From the NCBI RefSeq assembly GCF_002939865.1, contig NZ_MDEE01000020.1:22820-86819 (forward strand): a DNA stretch of 64,000 nucleotides, in the 5' to 3' direction. The translations under genes were made by a program, and so were the position numbers. The DNA is from Xanthomonas dyei (GTDB taxonomy: Bacteria; Pseudomonadota; Gammaproteobacteria; Xanthomonadales; Xanthomonadaceae). The notes below the pieces were generated by a model that searched no databases, had not been told where the DNA came from, and worked only from the letters and a program-made list of their open reading frames with translations. Below are positions 37,962 to 47,337 of the stretch, one piece after another; within the stretch, counting starts at the first letter, position 1; each line of letters starts with the position of its first letter.

Positions 37962-38908
37962 GCCGGCTCCGTCGCATTGCGCGCGGGCTTGGGCCGCCAT
38001 GCGGCCGGCAGCGACAACCACGCATAGGCCAGCAGGTGAGCGATCACCGCATGAGGCCGGCGCTGCAGGAACGCCACCTTGGCGGCGATGTAGCGCGACT
38101 GCGCGTGCAGCAGCGTGCGATCGGGTTCATCGAACAACGCCGCGCAGCGCAATGCCACCTGTCGCGACTCGCTCAGATTGGCGATGCGTGCCGGCACGTT
38201 CGTCGTCTTGCTGAGGTTGTTGCCGTGCAACCGATACGCACAGACCTGCATATCGATGAACCCCAGCGCGTTGCGCGCAGCCAGGCGCAGGAAAAAATCC
38301 CAGTCTTCGATACGTAGCGCTTCGTCCCAGCCACTGCGCGCATCGAAGGCGCCGCGCCGCAACAAGGCGACGGCACCACTGACGGCCCATTGGCGGATCA
38401 CCGCGCGGCGGATGCCTTGCTCGGAACGATACAGAGCGACATCCACCCCATGCAGATCGCGCATCGCACTGTCATGCAGCTGTTTTCCATGCTGATCGAC
38501 CACGCAGGCATCGCCGATCACCGCAAGCGTCTGCGGATGCGCGCGTAGATAGCGCACCTGCGCATCCAGCCCGCCGGGCAATAGATAATCGTCGCTGGCC
38601 CCCAGGCGAAGAAACTCGCCGTTCGCGCGCAAGGCCAGCTCGTTGAGCGTGGCCGCAACGCCGCGATTGGCCCGCTGCACGAACTGCACCGGTAGCCGAT
38701 GCCCGTGGGTAGCGATCCACTGCGCGATCTTCTCGCCGGTGGCATCGCTGGAGCCATCGTCGATGATGACGATTTCCTTGCTCGGGTACGGGTCCTCCAG
38801 CACACTGTCCAGGCAACGCTGGACGAAGCGCTCATGGTTGAACGCGGGGATCAGCACCGACACCAACGGCCAGCGCGCGCGCCCTGCCGGTTGCGTAAGA
38901 TCGTTCAT
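37958..38908 (-). CDS. Glycosyltransferase family 2
   Basis: The protein of 316 residues has a GT-A fold. VSVLIPAFNHERFVQRCLDSVL starts at about residue 16. EIVIIDDGSSDAT follows with the nucleotide-binding Asp, and LRLGASDDYLLPGG gives the DxD-like metal motif. EDWDFFLRLA carries the ED base motif. It is expected to add one sugar to the undecaprenyl-linked repeat unit. The ATG at 38908 overlaps the flippase stop by 4 bp. It is the only GT2 gene in this operon. Confidence 0.92.
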   Translation of the reverse strand: MNDLTQPAGRARWPLVSVLIPAFNHERFVQRCLDSVLEDPYPSKEIVIIDDGSSDATGEKIAQWIATHGHRLPVQFVQRANRGVAATLNELALRANGEFLRLGASDDYLLPGGLDAQVRYLRAHPQTLAVIGDACVVDQHGKQLHDSAMRDLHGVDVALYRSEQGIRRAVIRQWAVSGAVALLRRGAFDARSGWDEALRIEDWDFFLRLAARNALGFIDMQVCAYRLHGNNLSKTTNVPARIANLSESRQVALRCAALFDEPDRTLLHAQSRYIAAKVAFLQRRPHAVIAHLLAYAWLSLPAAWRPKPARNATEPA

Positions 38909-40158
38909 GCCAACTGCACCAGATAGCGCCGCACCACCACGATATTGAACAGCAGATACAGCACGTAGTTGGCGACAAAGGCGTACATCGCACCGATCAG
39001 CCCGAAGTGCCCGGTAAACAGGTACACCAACCCCAGATAGCTGGCGGCAAACACGCACTCGGACACCACGAACAGGCGCGTCATGGCCTTGGCCAACATC
39101 ACATACGACAACACGAAGGCGGCGATCTTGACCACATCGCCCACCAGCTGCGGGCCGTACAACGCTCTGGCCGCAGCAAACTGCGGGTCGAACAATAGCC
39201 AGGTCACCCAATCGCGGCACACATACACACCCAACGCCATCGCGATCACCGCCGGCATCACGTAACGATACGCAGCGCGCAGCTCGCGCCCCAATGCGGC
39301 ACGCGCATCCAACGAGGCCAGCTTGGGCAGGTAATACACATTGATGGCGGTGGTGAAAAACAGCAGATAGGCATCCGACACCCGGCTCACCGCCTGCCAG
39401 TAGCCCACCTGCTCCCACCCGAACCGGGCAACCAGATGGTCGCGCACCAGAATGAATACCAGCTGCGGCACCAAGGTGGAGGTGAGCGTCATCACCGAGA
39501 AGGCCGCCAACCGACGCGTCATGACGGCATCGAAGCGCGGGCGCAACATCTCGCGCCGAAAATACGGGCTGCGCCGCAGCGCCGGCACCCCCGCCAACAG
39601 CCACACCACCTGCCCCAGCACCAGTGCGAGCAATGCCCCCTGCAGCTGCGCCATGCTGGACAGCCATGCCACCAGCGCAACGCTCATCACCGCGCCGCTC
39701 ACCTGCACGATGGCCAGGCGGCGCACATCCATGAAACCGTTGATCACTGCAAGAATGTAATTGACCAGCGCGATGCCCAACTGTGCGACTGCCAGCACGC
39801 AAATCAGCGGTTGATAGCTGGCATCGCCCAACAGGCGCTCGGCAAGCAACCCGCTGAACGCCACCGCCAGCACCGCCAGCACGCAGGACGCACAGAACGC
39901 GTACCACAACGCCGCGCTGAGCAAGCGCGCCTGCGCCGGCGGGTCGTCGCGGTACTCGGCGACGTATTTGACGATACCGGCGCTGATGCCACCACCCGCC
40001 AACACCGCCAGCACCGACATCACATTGAGAAACTGGCCGAGTCGCCCCACGCCCTGCGGCCCCGCGTAGACGGCGACCAACTTGACCACCACCAGCGCAG
40101 CGAGCAACTTCGCCAGCGTCGCGACGCCGGTGTAGGCGCTGCTGCGCACCAGATTCAT
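38905..40158 (-). CDS. Wzx-type polysaccharide flippase (oligosaccharide translocase)
   Basis: The protein has 417 residues and twelve or more transmembrane helices. [42 protein letters not shown] at the start is the RfbX/Wzx/MATE-like pattern. Such proteins flip undecaprenyl-linked repeat units across the inner membrane. ATG at 40158; overlaps by 4 bp with both the aminotransferase upstream and the GT2 gene downstream. Confidence 0.9.
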   Translation of the reverse strand: MNLVRSSAYTGVATLAKLLAALVVVKLVAVYAGPQGVGRLGQFLNVMSVLAVLAGGGISAGIVKYVAEYRDDPPAQARLLSAALWYAFCASCVLAVLAVAFSGLLAERLLGDASYQPLICVLAVAQLGIALVNYILAVINGFMDVRRLAIVQVSGAVMSVALVAWLSSMAQLQGALLALVLGQVVWLLAGVPALRRSPYFRREMLRPRFDAVMTRRLAAFSVMTLTSTLVPQLVFILVRDHLVARFGWEQVGYWQAVSRVSDAYLLFFTTAINVYYLPKLASLDARAALGRELRAAYRYVMPAVIAMALGVYVCRDWVTWLLFDPQFAAARALYGPQLVGDVVKIAAFVLSYVMLAKAMTRLFVVSECVFAASYLGLVYLFTGHFGLIGAMYAFVANYVLYLLFNIVVVRRYLVQLA

Positions 40159-41267
40159 GCGCCGGCGCCGAACGACTGGCAGGCGGCGATCACGCGTTCC
40201 ACCGACGCTGCATCCAGCGCGGGGCCCATCGGCAGACTCAGCACTTCGGCGTGCAGGCGTTCGCTCACCGGCAAACAGGCATCACCGAGCGTTGCGTAGG
40301 CCGGCTGCCGATGCGGCGGCACCGGGTAATGAATCTGGGTATGGATGCCATGCCGCAGCAGATGCGCCTGCAAGGCATCGCGCTGCGGGCTGCGCACCAC
40401 GAATAGATGCCAGACATGCTGTTCGTCTGAGACCACTGTCGGCAAGACGATCAAGGGGTTGTCGATGCCTTGCAGGTAACGCCGCGCCACCGCGCGCCGC
40501 AATGCGATCTCTTCATCCAGATAACCCAGCTTGACGCGTAACAAGGCGGCCTGCAGCTCGTCCAGGCGCGAGTTCACGCCCTGATAAAGATGCTGGTACT
40601 TCACCTCCGAGCCGTAGTTGCGCAGCGCGCGGATACGCTCGGCCAATCGCGTATCGGAAGTCACGACTGCGCCGCCATCGCCCAGCGCACCAAGATTTTT
40701 CGTGGGAAAGAAACTGAACGCGGCGGCATCGCCGAAAGCACCTGCGCGCTTGCCCTGCACGGTTGCACCATGCGCTTGCGCTGCATCTTCGATCAGCAGT
40801 AACCCGTAGCGATGCGCCAGCGTCTGCAGCGCCGCCATGTCGGCAAGCTGACCGTACAGATGCACCGCCATGATGGCGCGGGTGCGTGGCCCGATCGCCT
40901 TTTCCACACTGGCCGTGTCCATATTGAAGGTGACCGGGTCCGGCTCCACCGGCACCAGCACCAGATGGTTCTGGCTGATCGCCAGAAATGTGGCGATGAA
41001 GGTATTGGCCGGCACGATGATCTCATCGCCCTCGCGCAGCACGCCCAGTTCGCGGTAACCGCGCAAGATCAGCGACAACGCGTCCAGCCCATTGCCCACG
41101 CCGACCGCATGCGCCGCACCGCAGTAACCGGCGAACTCTTCCTCGAATGCAGCCAGTTCCTGGCCGAGCACATACCAGCCGGCATCGATCACCCGCGCGG
41201 CGGCGGCCTTGAGTTCATCCGCGTAACGTGCGTTGACCGCACGCAAATCCAGGAACGGCACATCCAT
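40155..41267 (-). CDS. DegT/DnrJ/EryC1/StrS-type sugar aminotransferase (FdtB/VioA-like)
   Basis: The protein of 370 residues is a PLP-dependent sugar aminotransferase. [11 protein letters not shown] opens it, and [16 protein letters not shown] lies near residue 60. [21 protein letters not shown] carries the PLP-binding Asp, and [20 protein letters not shown] has the Schiff-base Lys. Together with the FdtA-like isomerase it would transaminate a dTDP-3-keto-6-deoxyhexose at C3. The ATG at 41267 overlaps the GNAT stop and has a GGA seven bases upstream; an ATG at 41279 (four residues longer) is possible. Confidence 0.92.
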   Translation of the reverse strand: MDVPFLDLRAVNARYADELKAAAARVIDAGWYVLGQELAAFEEEFAGYCGAAHAVGVGNGLDALSLILRGYRELGVLREGDEIIVPANTFIATFLAISQNHLVLVPVEPDPVTFNMDTASVEKAIGPRTRAIMAVHLYGQLADMAALQTLAHRYGLLLIEDAAQAHGATVQGKRAGAFGDAAAFSFFPTKNLGALGDGGAVVTSDTRLAERIRALRNYGSEVKYQHLYQGVNSRLDELQAALLRVKLGYLDEEIALRRAVARRYLQGIDNPLIVLPTVVSDEQHVWHLFVVRSPQRDALQAHLLRHGIHTQIHYPVPPHRQPAYATLGDACLPVSERLHAEVLSLPMGPALDAASVERVIAACQSFGAGA

Positions 41268-42199
41268 TACAAGGTCCATCGATAGAAATCCTGCACAACC
41301 GCACGTGCGCCGAAGCGCTCCTTTTGTTCGACCAAACCCTCGTTGAGCACCTGCCCGCCGTGTTCGGTGGAAATGCCGAAACTGAAGTAGTCGCGCGCCG
41401 CATACACCTGGGTGATCAACTCGGCCAGCAGCAGGCTCAGCGCATCCAGCTGGCGCCCGCGTTCGGACACCGCCAGATACTGGGTATGCACGCTGCGGCC
41501 AAAGTCGTACACCAGCGCGGCGGCCAGCAGCTGCCCATCAGCGCACGCCTCGTGCAGCACGATGTGATGTGGAAACCGGCTCTGCAGCAGCTGCAGTTCG
41601 TCCAGCCGATGGGTGGGCGCCACGCCATGCCGCTGCAACACCTCGCCAAGCAAGGCATGGAATGCATCAAGCGTGGTGCCGGTCTGGATGTGCACGCCGG
41701 CCTTGCGCGCCTTGGCGATCGAGCGCCGCCGCTCGGCGCTGAAGGCAAACGGCTGACGCAAGGCAATCACCGACGACAGATCGCGTCGATACAGCTGTGC
41801 GCCAACCCGATGCAGCGCATACAGCTCTTCTTCGGCCGGATACGCATGAAACACATGCGGCACCGGCTTGTAGACGATCTCGCGCATGCCGGCTGCGCGG
41901 TAATGCGCGGCGATCTGCTCGAACACCTGCAAGGTGCCGCTGGCGCGCATGGCCGTCGACGACAGCAGGCCGGCGTAGGTGAGACCGGCATGGCTGCTGA
42001 CGCAATCGCCTTGCACGCTGGCAGGAAACACCGCGAGCACCTCGCCGCCGCGTTCCACCAGCAACGAGGCATCCACGAAACGGTCGGCGTGATAGTCCAT
42101 GTAGCCGCGCCGATGCAACAGATTGCCGTTGCGCGAGCACGCCACCAACGCATCCCAGGCCAGCGCGTCGCTGGCGACGTAAGGCCTAACCGAATACAT
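41267..42199 (-). CDS. GNAT/FemAB-like acyltransferase
   Basis: The protein of 310 residues has the double-GNAT (acetyltransf_6, FemAB/BioF2-like) pattern. Its N-terminal half has [28 protein letters not shown]. The C-terminal half has a segment ending in [25 protein letters not shown], followed by [12 protein letters not shown]. Such enzymes in polysaccharide clusters acylate amino sugars or add amino acids. The acyl donor is unknown. ATG at 42199, overlapping the beta-propeller gene by 14 bp. Confidence 0.82.
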   Translation of the reverse strand: MYSVRPYVASDALAWDALVACSRNGNLLHRRGYMDYHADRFVDASLLVERGGEVLAVFPASVQGDCVSSHAGLTYAGLLSSTAMRASGTLQVFEQIAAHYRAAGMREIVYKPVPHVFHAYPAEEELYALHRVGAQLYRRDLSSVIALRQPFAFSAERRRSIAKARKAGVHIQTGTTLDAFHALLGEVLQRHGVAPTHRLDELQLLQSRFPHHIVLHEACADGQLLAAALVYDFGRSVHTQYLAVSERGRQLDALSLLLAELITQVYAARDYFSFGISTEHGGQVLNEGLVEQKERFGARAVVQDFYRWTL

Positions 42200-43139
42200 G
42201 ACAGCCCTGCAGCTCCACCGGCAAGGCCGCGTCGGCCAGGCCGAAGCCGGCCTGGCCCATCGCGTTGCCGTTGTAGAACATCAACACCCGCTCGCCCTGC
42301 TGGATCAATGCGGGGTAGCACAGCGTCTGCGCATCCCAACCCTCGCTGGACAACTGCAGGCCCAGCGCAGCATCCTCGCGCTCCCAGTGCACGCCATCGC
42401 GGCTGAACGCGATGCCGGGGAAGTAGCCGCCACGGGTGTCGCCGCGGGTGAAGTACATCAGATAGCGCTCGTCCAGCCGGTACACCCGCGGGCGTCCGAT
42501 GCGGTATTCGTCATCGCGCGGAAGCAGACACACGCTGTCGGCCACCGGAATGCAGCGCAGGTCGTCGGTCTCCACATAGCGGATGTGGTAACGCGGATAC
42601 GGCTGACCGCCGATGGTCTCCCAATCGTCGCCCACCGCGTACCACAGCCGCCAGCGCCCATCTTCGTAGCGTGCCGAATGCACCGCTGCAATGGTGCTAC
42701 GGCCCGGGGCGCGGTCCAGCAGCGGCGTTTCCTGACGACGCTGAAACGTCTCGCCGCCATCGCGCGAGATCGCCAGGCCAGTGAATGCCAGAAACTTCGC
42801 CTTGGCCACCAGCTGGAAGCCCACATAGAACATGTACAAGCCGTCGGGGCCGGCGACCACGTCGCCCAGGATCATGCCGTTATCGTCGAAGCAGCCATCG
42901 CGCCCGATGTCCAGCACCGGCACCTTGCTCACACCAACGATCTGCGTCGGCGCATCGGCGCGCACATCCACATAGCCGATCCGGCTCACGCCCTGGCTGT
43001 CGCGAAAACCGGCATACACGCGCAACACCTGCGCGGACAGCCGGTACGGCGTCGGCGTCAGCGCCGCATGCTGCATCCAGCCGCCCACGCCATCGCGCGC
43101 GACATCGAAGACCAACCCGCGCTTGGTCCAGGTAAACAT
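42186..43139 (-). CDS. Cytosolic beta-propeller glycosidase-like protein (GH43/GH130-like fold)
   Basis: The protein of 317 residues has repeated propeller blade motifs typical of five-bladed glycosidases, such as DGLYMFYVGFQ, LAISRDGGETFQR, GRWRLWYAVGDDW and IAFSRDGVHWERED. There is no signal peptide, so it acts in the cytosol if at all. Its place between a sugar acetyltransferase and a GNAT gene suggests a role on sugar precursors or the lipid-linked unit, not polymer degradation. Catalytic residues cannot be assigned with certainty. ATG at 43139 (MFTWTKRGLVFD). Confidence 0.75.
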   Translation of the reverse strand: MFTWTKRGLVFDVARDGVGGWMQHAALTPTPYRLSAQVLRVYAGFRDSQGVSRIGYVDVRADAPTQIVGVSKVPVLDIGRDGCFDDNGMILGDVVAGPDGLYMFYVGFQLVAKAKFLAFTGLAISRDGGETFQRRQETPLLDRAPGRSTIAAVHSARYEDGRWRLWYAVGDDWETIGGQPYPRYHIRYVETDDLRCIPVADSVCLLPRDDEYRIGRPRVYRLDERYLMYFTRGDTRGGYFPGIAFSRDGVHWEREDAALGLQLSSEGWDAQTLCYPALIQQGERVLMFYNGNAMGQAGFGLADAALPVELQGCHVFG

Positions 43140-43143
43140 GGCC

Positions 43144-43815
43144 TCAGAGCTCCACGTCGAAGCTGGACCTGCCGGCCACCGCGCGCGCCGGCGAACCGAC
43201 GTACACACGCCCGGCCTCGGTGTGCCGCGTCACCAGTGCACCGGCACCGATGATGTTGTCTGCGGCAACACGCACCGTGTCGCTCAGGGTGGCGTTGACG
43301 CCGACGAAGCTGCCGCTGCCGATCTCGCAATAACCGGAAATCACCGCGTGCGAGGCGATGAACACGTGGTCCTGCACCACGGTGCGGTGCCCGATATGGT
43401 TGCCGCTCCACAGGATGCAGTTGTTGCCGATGCTGGTAAACGGCTGGACGACATTGCCTTCGAAGATGAAACTGTTGTCACCGATCTGCGCATTGCGCCA
43501 GACAAACGCACGCGAGCTGACATACGTGGCGCAGCGGTAACCACGGCGCACCACGTCTTCGTAGAAGCGCATACGCAAGCGGTTCAATTGGGTTGCCGGA
43601 ATCGCAACGAACACCGCGTACCGATCGGGCGGATAACGCTGCTCAAGTTCGTCGTAGGCCACCACCGGCAACTCGGCCAGGGTGGGCCGCAGCAGGAAAT
43701 CGCGCTCCACGCTGAAGGCGACCACGTCGTAGTCGCTGTCGTACTGGAAGTATTCGCAGGCGATCTGCGCAAACTCGCCCGCACCGACGATCACCAAGGG
43801 TTTGCGCAGGCTCAT
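43144..43815 (-). CDS. NeuD/PglD-type sugar O/N-acetyltransferase
   Basis: The protein of 223 residues has an N-terminal Rossmann-like PglD domain (VIVGAGEFAQIACEYF, residues 8-23). A left-handed beta-helix of hexapeptide repeats follows (about 95-200: IGDNSFIFEGNVV, VVQDHVFIASHAVI, IGSGSFVGVNA). It would N-acetylate the amino sugar made by the aminotransferase, giving a 3-acetamido-3,6-dideoxyhexose. The ATG at 43815 overlaps the FdtA-like stop by 4 bp; an upstream Met at 43830 is less likely. Confidence 0.9.
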   Translation of the reverse strand: MSLRKPLVIVGAGEFAQIACEYFQYDSDYDVVAFSVERDFLLRPTLAELPVVAYDELEQRYPPDRYAVFVAIPATQLNRLRMRFYEDVVRRGYRCATYVSSRAFVWRNAQIGDNSFIFEGNVVQPFTSIGNNCILWSGNHIGHRTVVQDHVFIASHAVISGYCEIGSGSFVGVNATLSDTVRVAADNIIGAGALVTRHTEAGRVYVGSPARAVAGRSSFDVEL

Positions 43816-44249
43816 GCTTCCAACCTGCATGCATCCAGGCGATGTTCCCCACGCACTTCGCCCAGAAATTCGTCGTAATCCAGGATGTAATCGCCCGGGT
43901 CGTAGAACTGGTCGGCCAGTACCATCAGCACGCAGTCTGGGCTGAAATGGTGCAGATCGCGCCAGACCATGCGGCCCAGCAGCAGGCCTTGCGAGGGATC
44001 GTTCAAGGTCACTTCGGTCGGGCCATCGCCCTTGCCTTCATCCAGCAGGATCGTCACCGAGCCATGCAGGGCCACCGCAAGCTGATTGAGCCGGCGGTGC
44101 GCGTGCTGGCCACGGTGTACGCCGCTGCGAGTGCCGAACAGGTAGTACACGCGGCGTATTTCGAACGGGACATTGCGCTCCTGCTCCAACGAAATGAGCA
44201 GGCCGCGATCGTCGCCGTGGGTATGCAACTGGATGGGTTCGAAGGCCAT
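43812..44249 (-). CDS. dTDP-4-keto-6-deoxyhexose 3,4-ketoisomerase-like cupin (FdtA/WxcM-C type)
   Basis: The protein of 145 residues has a cupin fold with the conserved RRVYYLFGT-x-SGVHRGQHAHRRLNQL region, where RGQHAH carries the catalytic His. VLADQFYDPGDYI is the typical C-terminal sequence. FdtA isomerises dTDP-4-keto-6-deoxyglucose to the 3-keto sugar before transamination. With the aminotransferase and acetyltransferase it forms a Fuc3NAc/Qui3NAc module. It is the first gene of the operon. dTDP-glucose supply enzymes (rmlA, rmlB) are not in the window. Confidence 0.92.
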   Translation of the reverse strand: MAFEPIQLHTHGDDRGLLISLEQERNVPFEIRRVYYLFGTRSGVHRGQHAHRRLNQLAVALHGSVTILLDEGKGDGPTEVTLNDPSQGLLLGRMVWRDLHHFSPDCVLMVLADQFYDPGDYILDYDEFLGEVRGEHRLDACRLEA

Positions 44250-44550
44250 GGTTCCGGGGCGTAACCGCTGACTGCACGTAGTGCGACATGCCTGAGTGCG
44301 TCGGGATGCGCGAAAGGTTGCGCCGGGTCACGGCACCGCGAAGCCAGGTGCGCATATGCGCAATCGCGCATCGAAATGTGCTCCGGCACGATAAAAATTC
44401 GTTGTGGCGATGCAACCTTTCACCGGCAGCACCGCACATATCGGTGCACGTTCACCTGGCCGCAGTTCCGGCCGGCGTGGGGAGCCAGGCCTGGCAGCGC
44501 AACACGCACTGCCGGAACCAACGACCACCACCGGTGAGGACACCAACCAG
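44250..44550. other. Divergent intergenic region between polysaccharide operon and cytochrome b561
   Basis: These 301 bp separate the leftward polysaccharide operon from the rightward redox genes. I see no small gene, strong repeat or clear consensus promoter. The distal part has gtgaggac about 13 bases before the b561 start. Both operon promoters should lie here. Confidence 0.5.
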
Positions 44551-45171
44551 ATGCATCCATCCCCCCAGGCGCCCGACACGGCAGCCACCGGCAGCGCCAC
44601 AACGCTGCCATCCTCGACACAGGCCGCGCCAGCGGCACGCGTCACGCCCTTGCCCAAAGCGATGCGGGTGCTGCACTGGCTCACCGTGCTGTGCCTGGTG
44701 ATGGCGGCGAGTTTGATTCTGTTGCGCGCCGAGCTCGATGGGCGCGCATTGCGTCAATGGCTGCTGGAAGGCCACCGCCACTTCGGCCTGATGGTGTTGC
44801 TGCTGTTCGTGTTGCGCGTCGGCCTGCGGCTACGGCTGCGCAAACTGCCGCCCGGCCCGCCCGCATCGTTGATCACGCGCCTGGCCGCAGGCGGCACCCA
44901 TCTGGCGATGTACGGGCTGATGCTTGCGTTGCCGTTGATCGGTTGGTCGCTGAGCAACGCGTTCGGCAAGACGGTCTATCTGTTCGGACTGGCGCTGCCG
45001 AATCTCATCGAGGCAGACCCCGATCTGGGCGACACCCTGGGCGTGTGGCATTTGAATGCCGCCTGGGCGCTGCTGGCCTTGGTGATCCTGCATATCGGCG
45101 CCGCGCTGTGGCACCACCTGGTGCTGCGCGATGGCCTGCTGTACCGCGTGTTGCCAGGCAAGCGCGCATGA
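44551..45171 (+). CDS. Cytochrome b561 family membrane protein
   Basis: The protein of 206 residues has four predicted transmembrane helices (about 41-62, 72-89, 109-128 and 155-180). His residues sit at haem-ligand positions: RVLHWLTV near residue 35, EGHRHFGLM near 73 and AALWHHLVL near the end, with HLNAAWALL and HIGAA in helix 4. This is the family that includes cytochrome b561 (YceJ/CybB), which moves electrons from quinol. The ATG at 44551 is preceded by a weak GAGGA at 13 bases. It starts a redox gene series with a CXXCH outer-membrane protein and a cytochrome c. Confidence 0.88.
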   Translation: MHPSPQAPDTAATGSATTLPSSTQAAPAARVTPLPKAMRVLHWLTVLCLVMAASLILLRAELDGRALRQWLLEGHRHFGLMVLLLFVLRVGLRLRLRKLPPGPPASLITRLAAGGTHLAMYGLMLALPLIGWSLSNAFGKTVYLFGLALPNLIEADPDLGDTLGVWHLNAAWALLALVILHIGAALWHHLVLRDGLLYRVLPGKRA

Positions 45172-45242
45172 GTCGCCGCACCTGCCTCGCCCTGGCCCGC
45201 TCTCTCTCCGTTGAACCCCGCACCGTCGAACAAGGACTTTCC

Positions 45243-46589
45243 ATGCCTATTTCCCAGCCTGCTTCGCGCCGCGCCCACGCATCGCGCACCGCCTCCCTGA
45301 CGTCCTTGTTGTGCGTGTCCGGCCCGTTGTTGCTGCTGGCCAGTACGCGAGCGCAGGCGATTCCCGCGTTCGCCCGCCAGACCGGTTCTTCGTGCGCGGA
45401 TTGCCATATCGGTGCCTACGGTCCGTCGCTTACGCCCTACGGCATGCGCTTCAAGCTGGGCGGCTTCACCGATACCAATGGCGAAGGCACCAAGATTCCG
45501 GTGTCCGGCCAGCTCACCTGGGCGCGCAGCAATCCCAGCCGCGGCGACAGCACCGCACGCCTGACCCAGGCCGATCTGTATCTGGCCGGCCGCGTCAACG
45601 ACAACATCGGTGGCTACTCCAAGATCCGCTCCAACAACAGCGGCAACGCCACCTTCGATACGCGCCTGGACGATGTGGATCTGCGCTTTGTCAGCAAGCC
45701 GTTCCAGATGGCCGGCAAGGACACCATGATCGGCGTCAGCGTCAACAACAATCCGGGCATCTCCGACCCGATCCATGTGTTGCCCAATGCCTCCACCCTG
45801 ACGCCGGCCTCCAACGGCGGCGCATCCACCATGCTCAGCTCTTCGTCGCTGTCCAACCGCGTCATCGGCGCCAGCGTGTACGGGTTGTACGACCGCAACT
45901 GGTACGGCGAAGTCGGCAGCTACAGCGCGTTGTCGCCGTCTGCGCAGGATCGCCTCGGCTGGCCGATCAACGGCGACCCGGGCAAGCTCAGCGACACCAG
46001 CTATGCGCGGCTTGCCTATATGAAGGACATGAAGCGGCAGTTCTTCTCGGTCGGCCTGACGGCGCTCAACACGCGCCGCCAGCGTCCGCGCAACGGGCCC
46101 AGCGACGACCTCACCGACTTCGGCTACGACCTGACCTATCAGTTCCTGGGCACCCGCGAGCACGTGATGTCGCTGGCCTACGTCAACATCTACGAGCGCC
46201 GCAAGTACGGCAGCCCGCTGATGTCGGCCGACCCGACCATGCCCGCGCTGGAACGCGGCAACGTGCGCGATCAGACCATCAGCATGAACTACGCGTTCAA
46301 GCAGACCTACGGCGTACTGGCCTCGCACATGATCAACACCGGCTCGTTCGATGCCGCGCGTTACTCGCCAGTGGGCATTCCGGACACCACCAGCAACCTG
46401 ATCCTTCTGTACTGGACCCCGTTCGGCAAGGAAGGCACCTACACCACGATCGCCAACCTGCGCCTGTCGGCCGGCTGGTTCCGGTTCGACAAGTTCAACG
46501 GCAGCACGTCCAACGTGTTCCGCGGCCCGCCGATCACCAACCCGCGCGATCTGGACAGCTTCACCATGTCGGTCAATCTGACGTTCTGA
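45243..46589 (+). CDS. Outer-membrane beta-barrel protein with an N-terminal CXXCH haem-binding motif
   Basis: The protein of 448 residues has a long signal peptide (residues 1-39, ending RAQA before IPAFARQTG). A single CADCH follows, the c-type haem-attachment motif, then a His-rich short segment. The remainder alternates hydrophobic/polar residues in beta-strand fashion and ends in Phe (SFTMSVNLTF), as outer-membrane barrels do. I interpret it as a porin-like barrel with one attached haem. No named family is certain. It lies 71 bp after cytochrome b561 and 22 bp before a cytochrome c. Confidence 0.75.
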   Translation: MPISQPASRRAHASRTASLTSLLCVSGPLLLLASTRAQAIPAFARQTGSSCADCHIGAYGPSLTPYGMRFKLGGFTDTNGEGTKIPVSGQLTWARSNPSRGDSTARLTQADLYLAGRVNDNIGGYSKIRSNNSGNATFDTRLDDVDLRFVSKPFQMAGKDTMIGVSVNNNPGISDPIHVLPNASTLTPASNGGASTMLSSSSLSNRVIGASVYGLYDRNWYGEVGSYSALSPSAQDRLGWPINGDPGKLSDTSYARLAYMKDMKRQFFSVGLTALNTRRQRPRNGPSDDLTDFGYDLTYQFLGTREHVMSLAYVNIYERRKYGSPLMSADPTMPALERGNVRDQTISMNYAFKQTYGVLASHMINTGSFDAARYSPVGIPDTTSNLILLYWTPFGKEGTYTTIANLRLSAGWFRFDKFNGSTSNVFRGPPITNPRDLDSFTMSVNLTF

Positions 46590-46611
46590 TTCCCCACGCG
46601 TAAGGACCCCA

Positions 46612-47001
46612 ATGAAGTCATTCCACACCACCCTGTTATGCGCGCCGCTGGCCGGCTTGCTGCTGGCCGGCGCACTGCTGCCCGGCTCGGCACGCGCCGC
46701 CGATGGCAAGAGCGTGTTCATCAGCGAATGCGCCGAGTGCCACAGCGCCACGCAAGGCAAGAACAAGAAAGGCCCGTCCCTGTTCGGCATCGTCAACCGT
46801 CCCGCCGGAAGCGTGGCGGACTTCAGCGGCTACTCGGCCGATCTCAAGCCGGGCAAGGGCACCTGGGATACCGCCAGCCTCAAGGACTTCCTCAAAAAGA
46901 ATTCCAAGGCCACGTTTCCGAATACGAAGATGAAGTACGAAGGGCTCGAAGACGACAAGGAACTCGACGCGCTGATCGCTTATCTCAGCACCCTGCGTTG
47001 A
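46612..47001 (+). CDS. Small periplasmic class I cytochrome c
   Basis: The protein of 129 residues has a signal peptide to about residue 29 (LLPGSARA before ADGKS). CAECH (residues 40-44) is followed by GPSLFGIVNRPAG and the distal Met ligand in TKMKYEGL, then a C-terminal LDALIAYLSTLR helix. It is a mitochondrial/c2-type cytochrome and probably passes electrons between the b561 protein and a terminal acceptor or the CXXCH barrel. Maturation would need the Ccm proteins encoded 4 kb downstream. Confidence 0.92.
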   Translation: MKSFHTTLLCAPLAGLLLAGALLPGSARAADGKSVFISECAECHSATQGKNKKGPSLFGIVNRPAGSVADFSGYSADLKPGKGTWDTASLKDFLKKNSKATFPNTKMKYEGLEDDKELDALIAYLSTLR

Positions 47002-47010
47002 CGACAGGCC

Positions 47011-47038
47011 GGCCCGCTCCGGTAGCACCGGACGGGCC
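47011..47038 (+). terminator. GC-rich hairpin downstream of the cytochrome c gene
   Basis: GGCCCG-C-TCCGG, loop TAGCA, CCGGA-CGGGCC forms an 11-bp stem with one bulge, 9 bp after the cytochrome c stop. Another GC hairpin (gcccggtgcgggc) follows around 47058. A U-run is lacking, so termination efficiency is uncertain. Confidence 0.55.
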
Positions 47039-47337
47039 AGCAGGCAGGGGGCGAGCGGGCCCGGTGCGGGCCCGACGGACGTGCCGGCTTGCGGTATCGC
47101 TCGCACGGGCCTGAACGAAACGCATGCCATTGTGAAAAACGCTTCAAGCCCGGTACAGCCCGCCGGCCGCAGTGTCCGCGGCCTGCATCCGGGTCACCGC
47201 TGCACCTGCAAAGGTGCACGGACCCGCGTTGCCTGACACGAGCCCTTCGCGTATACGGACGGAACCGCCACACACAGGGCGGTCTCGCCCAGCGTGATGG
47301 GTCACTATCGCGCACCGCATCGGTTCATGCCCCGCCC
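47039..47337. other. Gap between cytochrome c and outer-membrane protein gene
   Basis: I see no gene here beyond the GC hairpins. The frame of the following outer-membrane protein remains open through the whole segment, but it has no ATG and its peptide has no family character. Confidence 0.45.

Noticed and set aside
44976..46796. 606-codon minus-strand frame opposite the CXXCH outer-membrane protein
   Set aside because: It is antisense to a gene with a signal peptide, haem motif and barrel C-terminus; the antisense product is Gly/Arg/Val-rich without domains.
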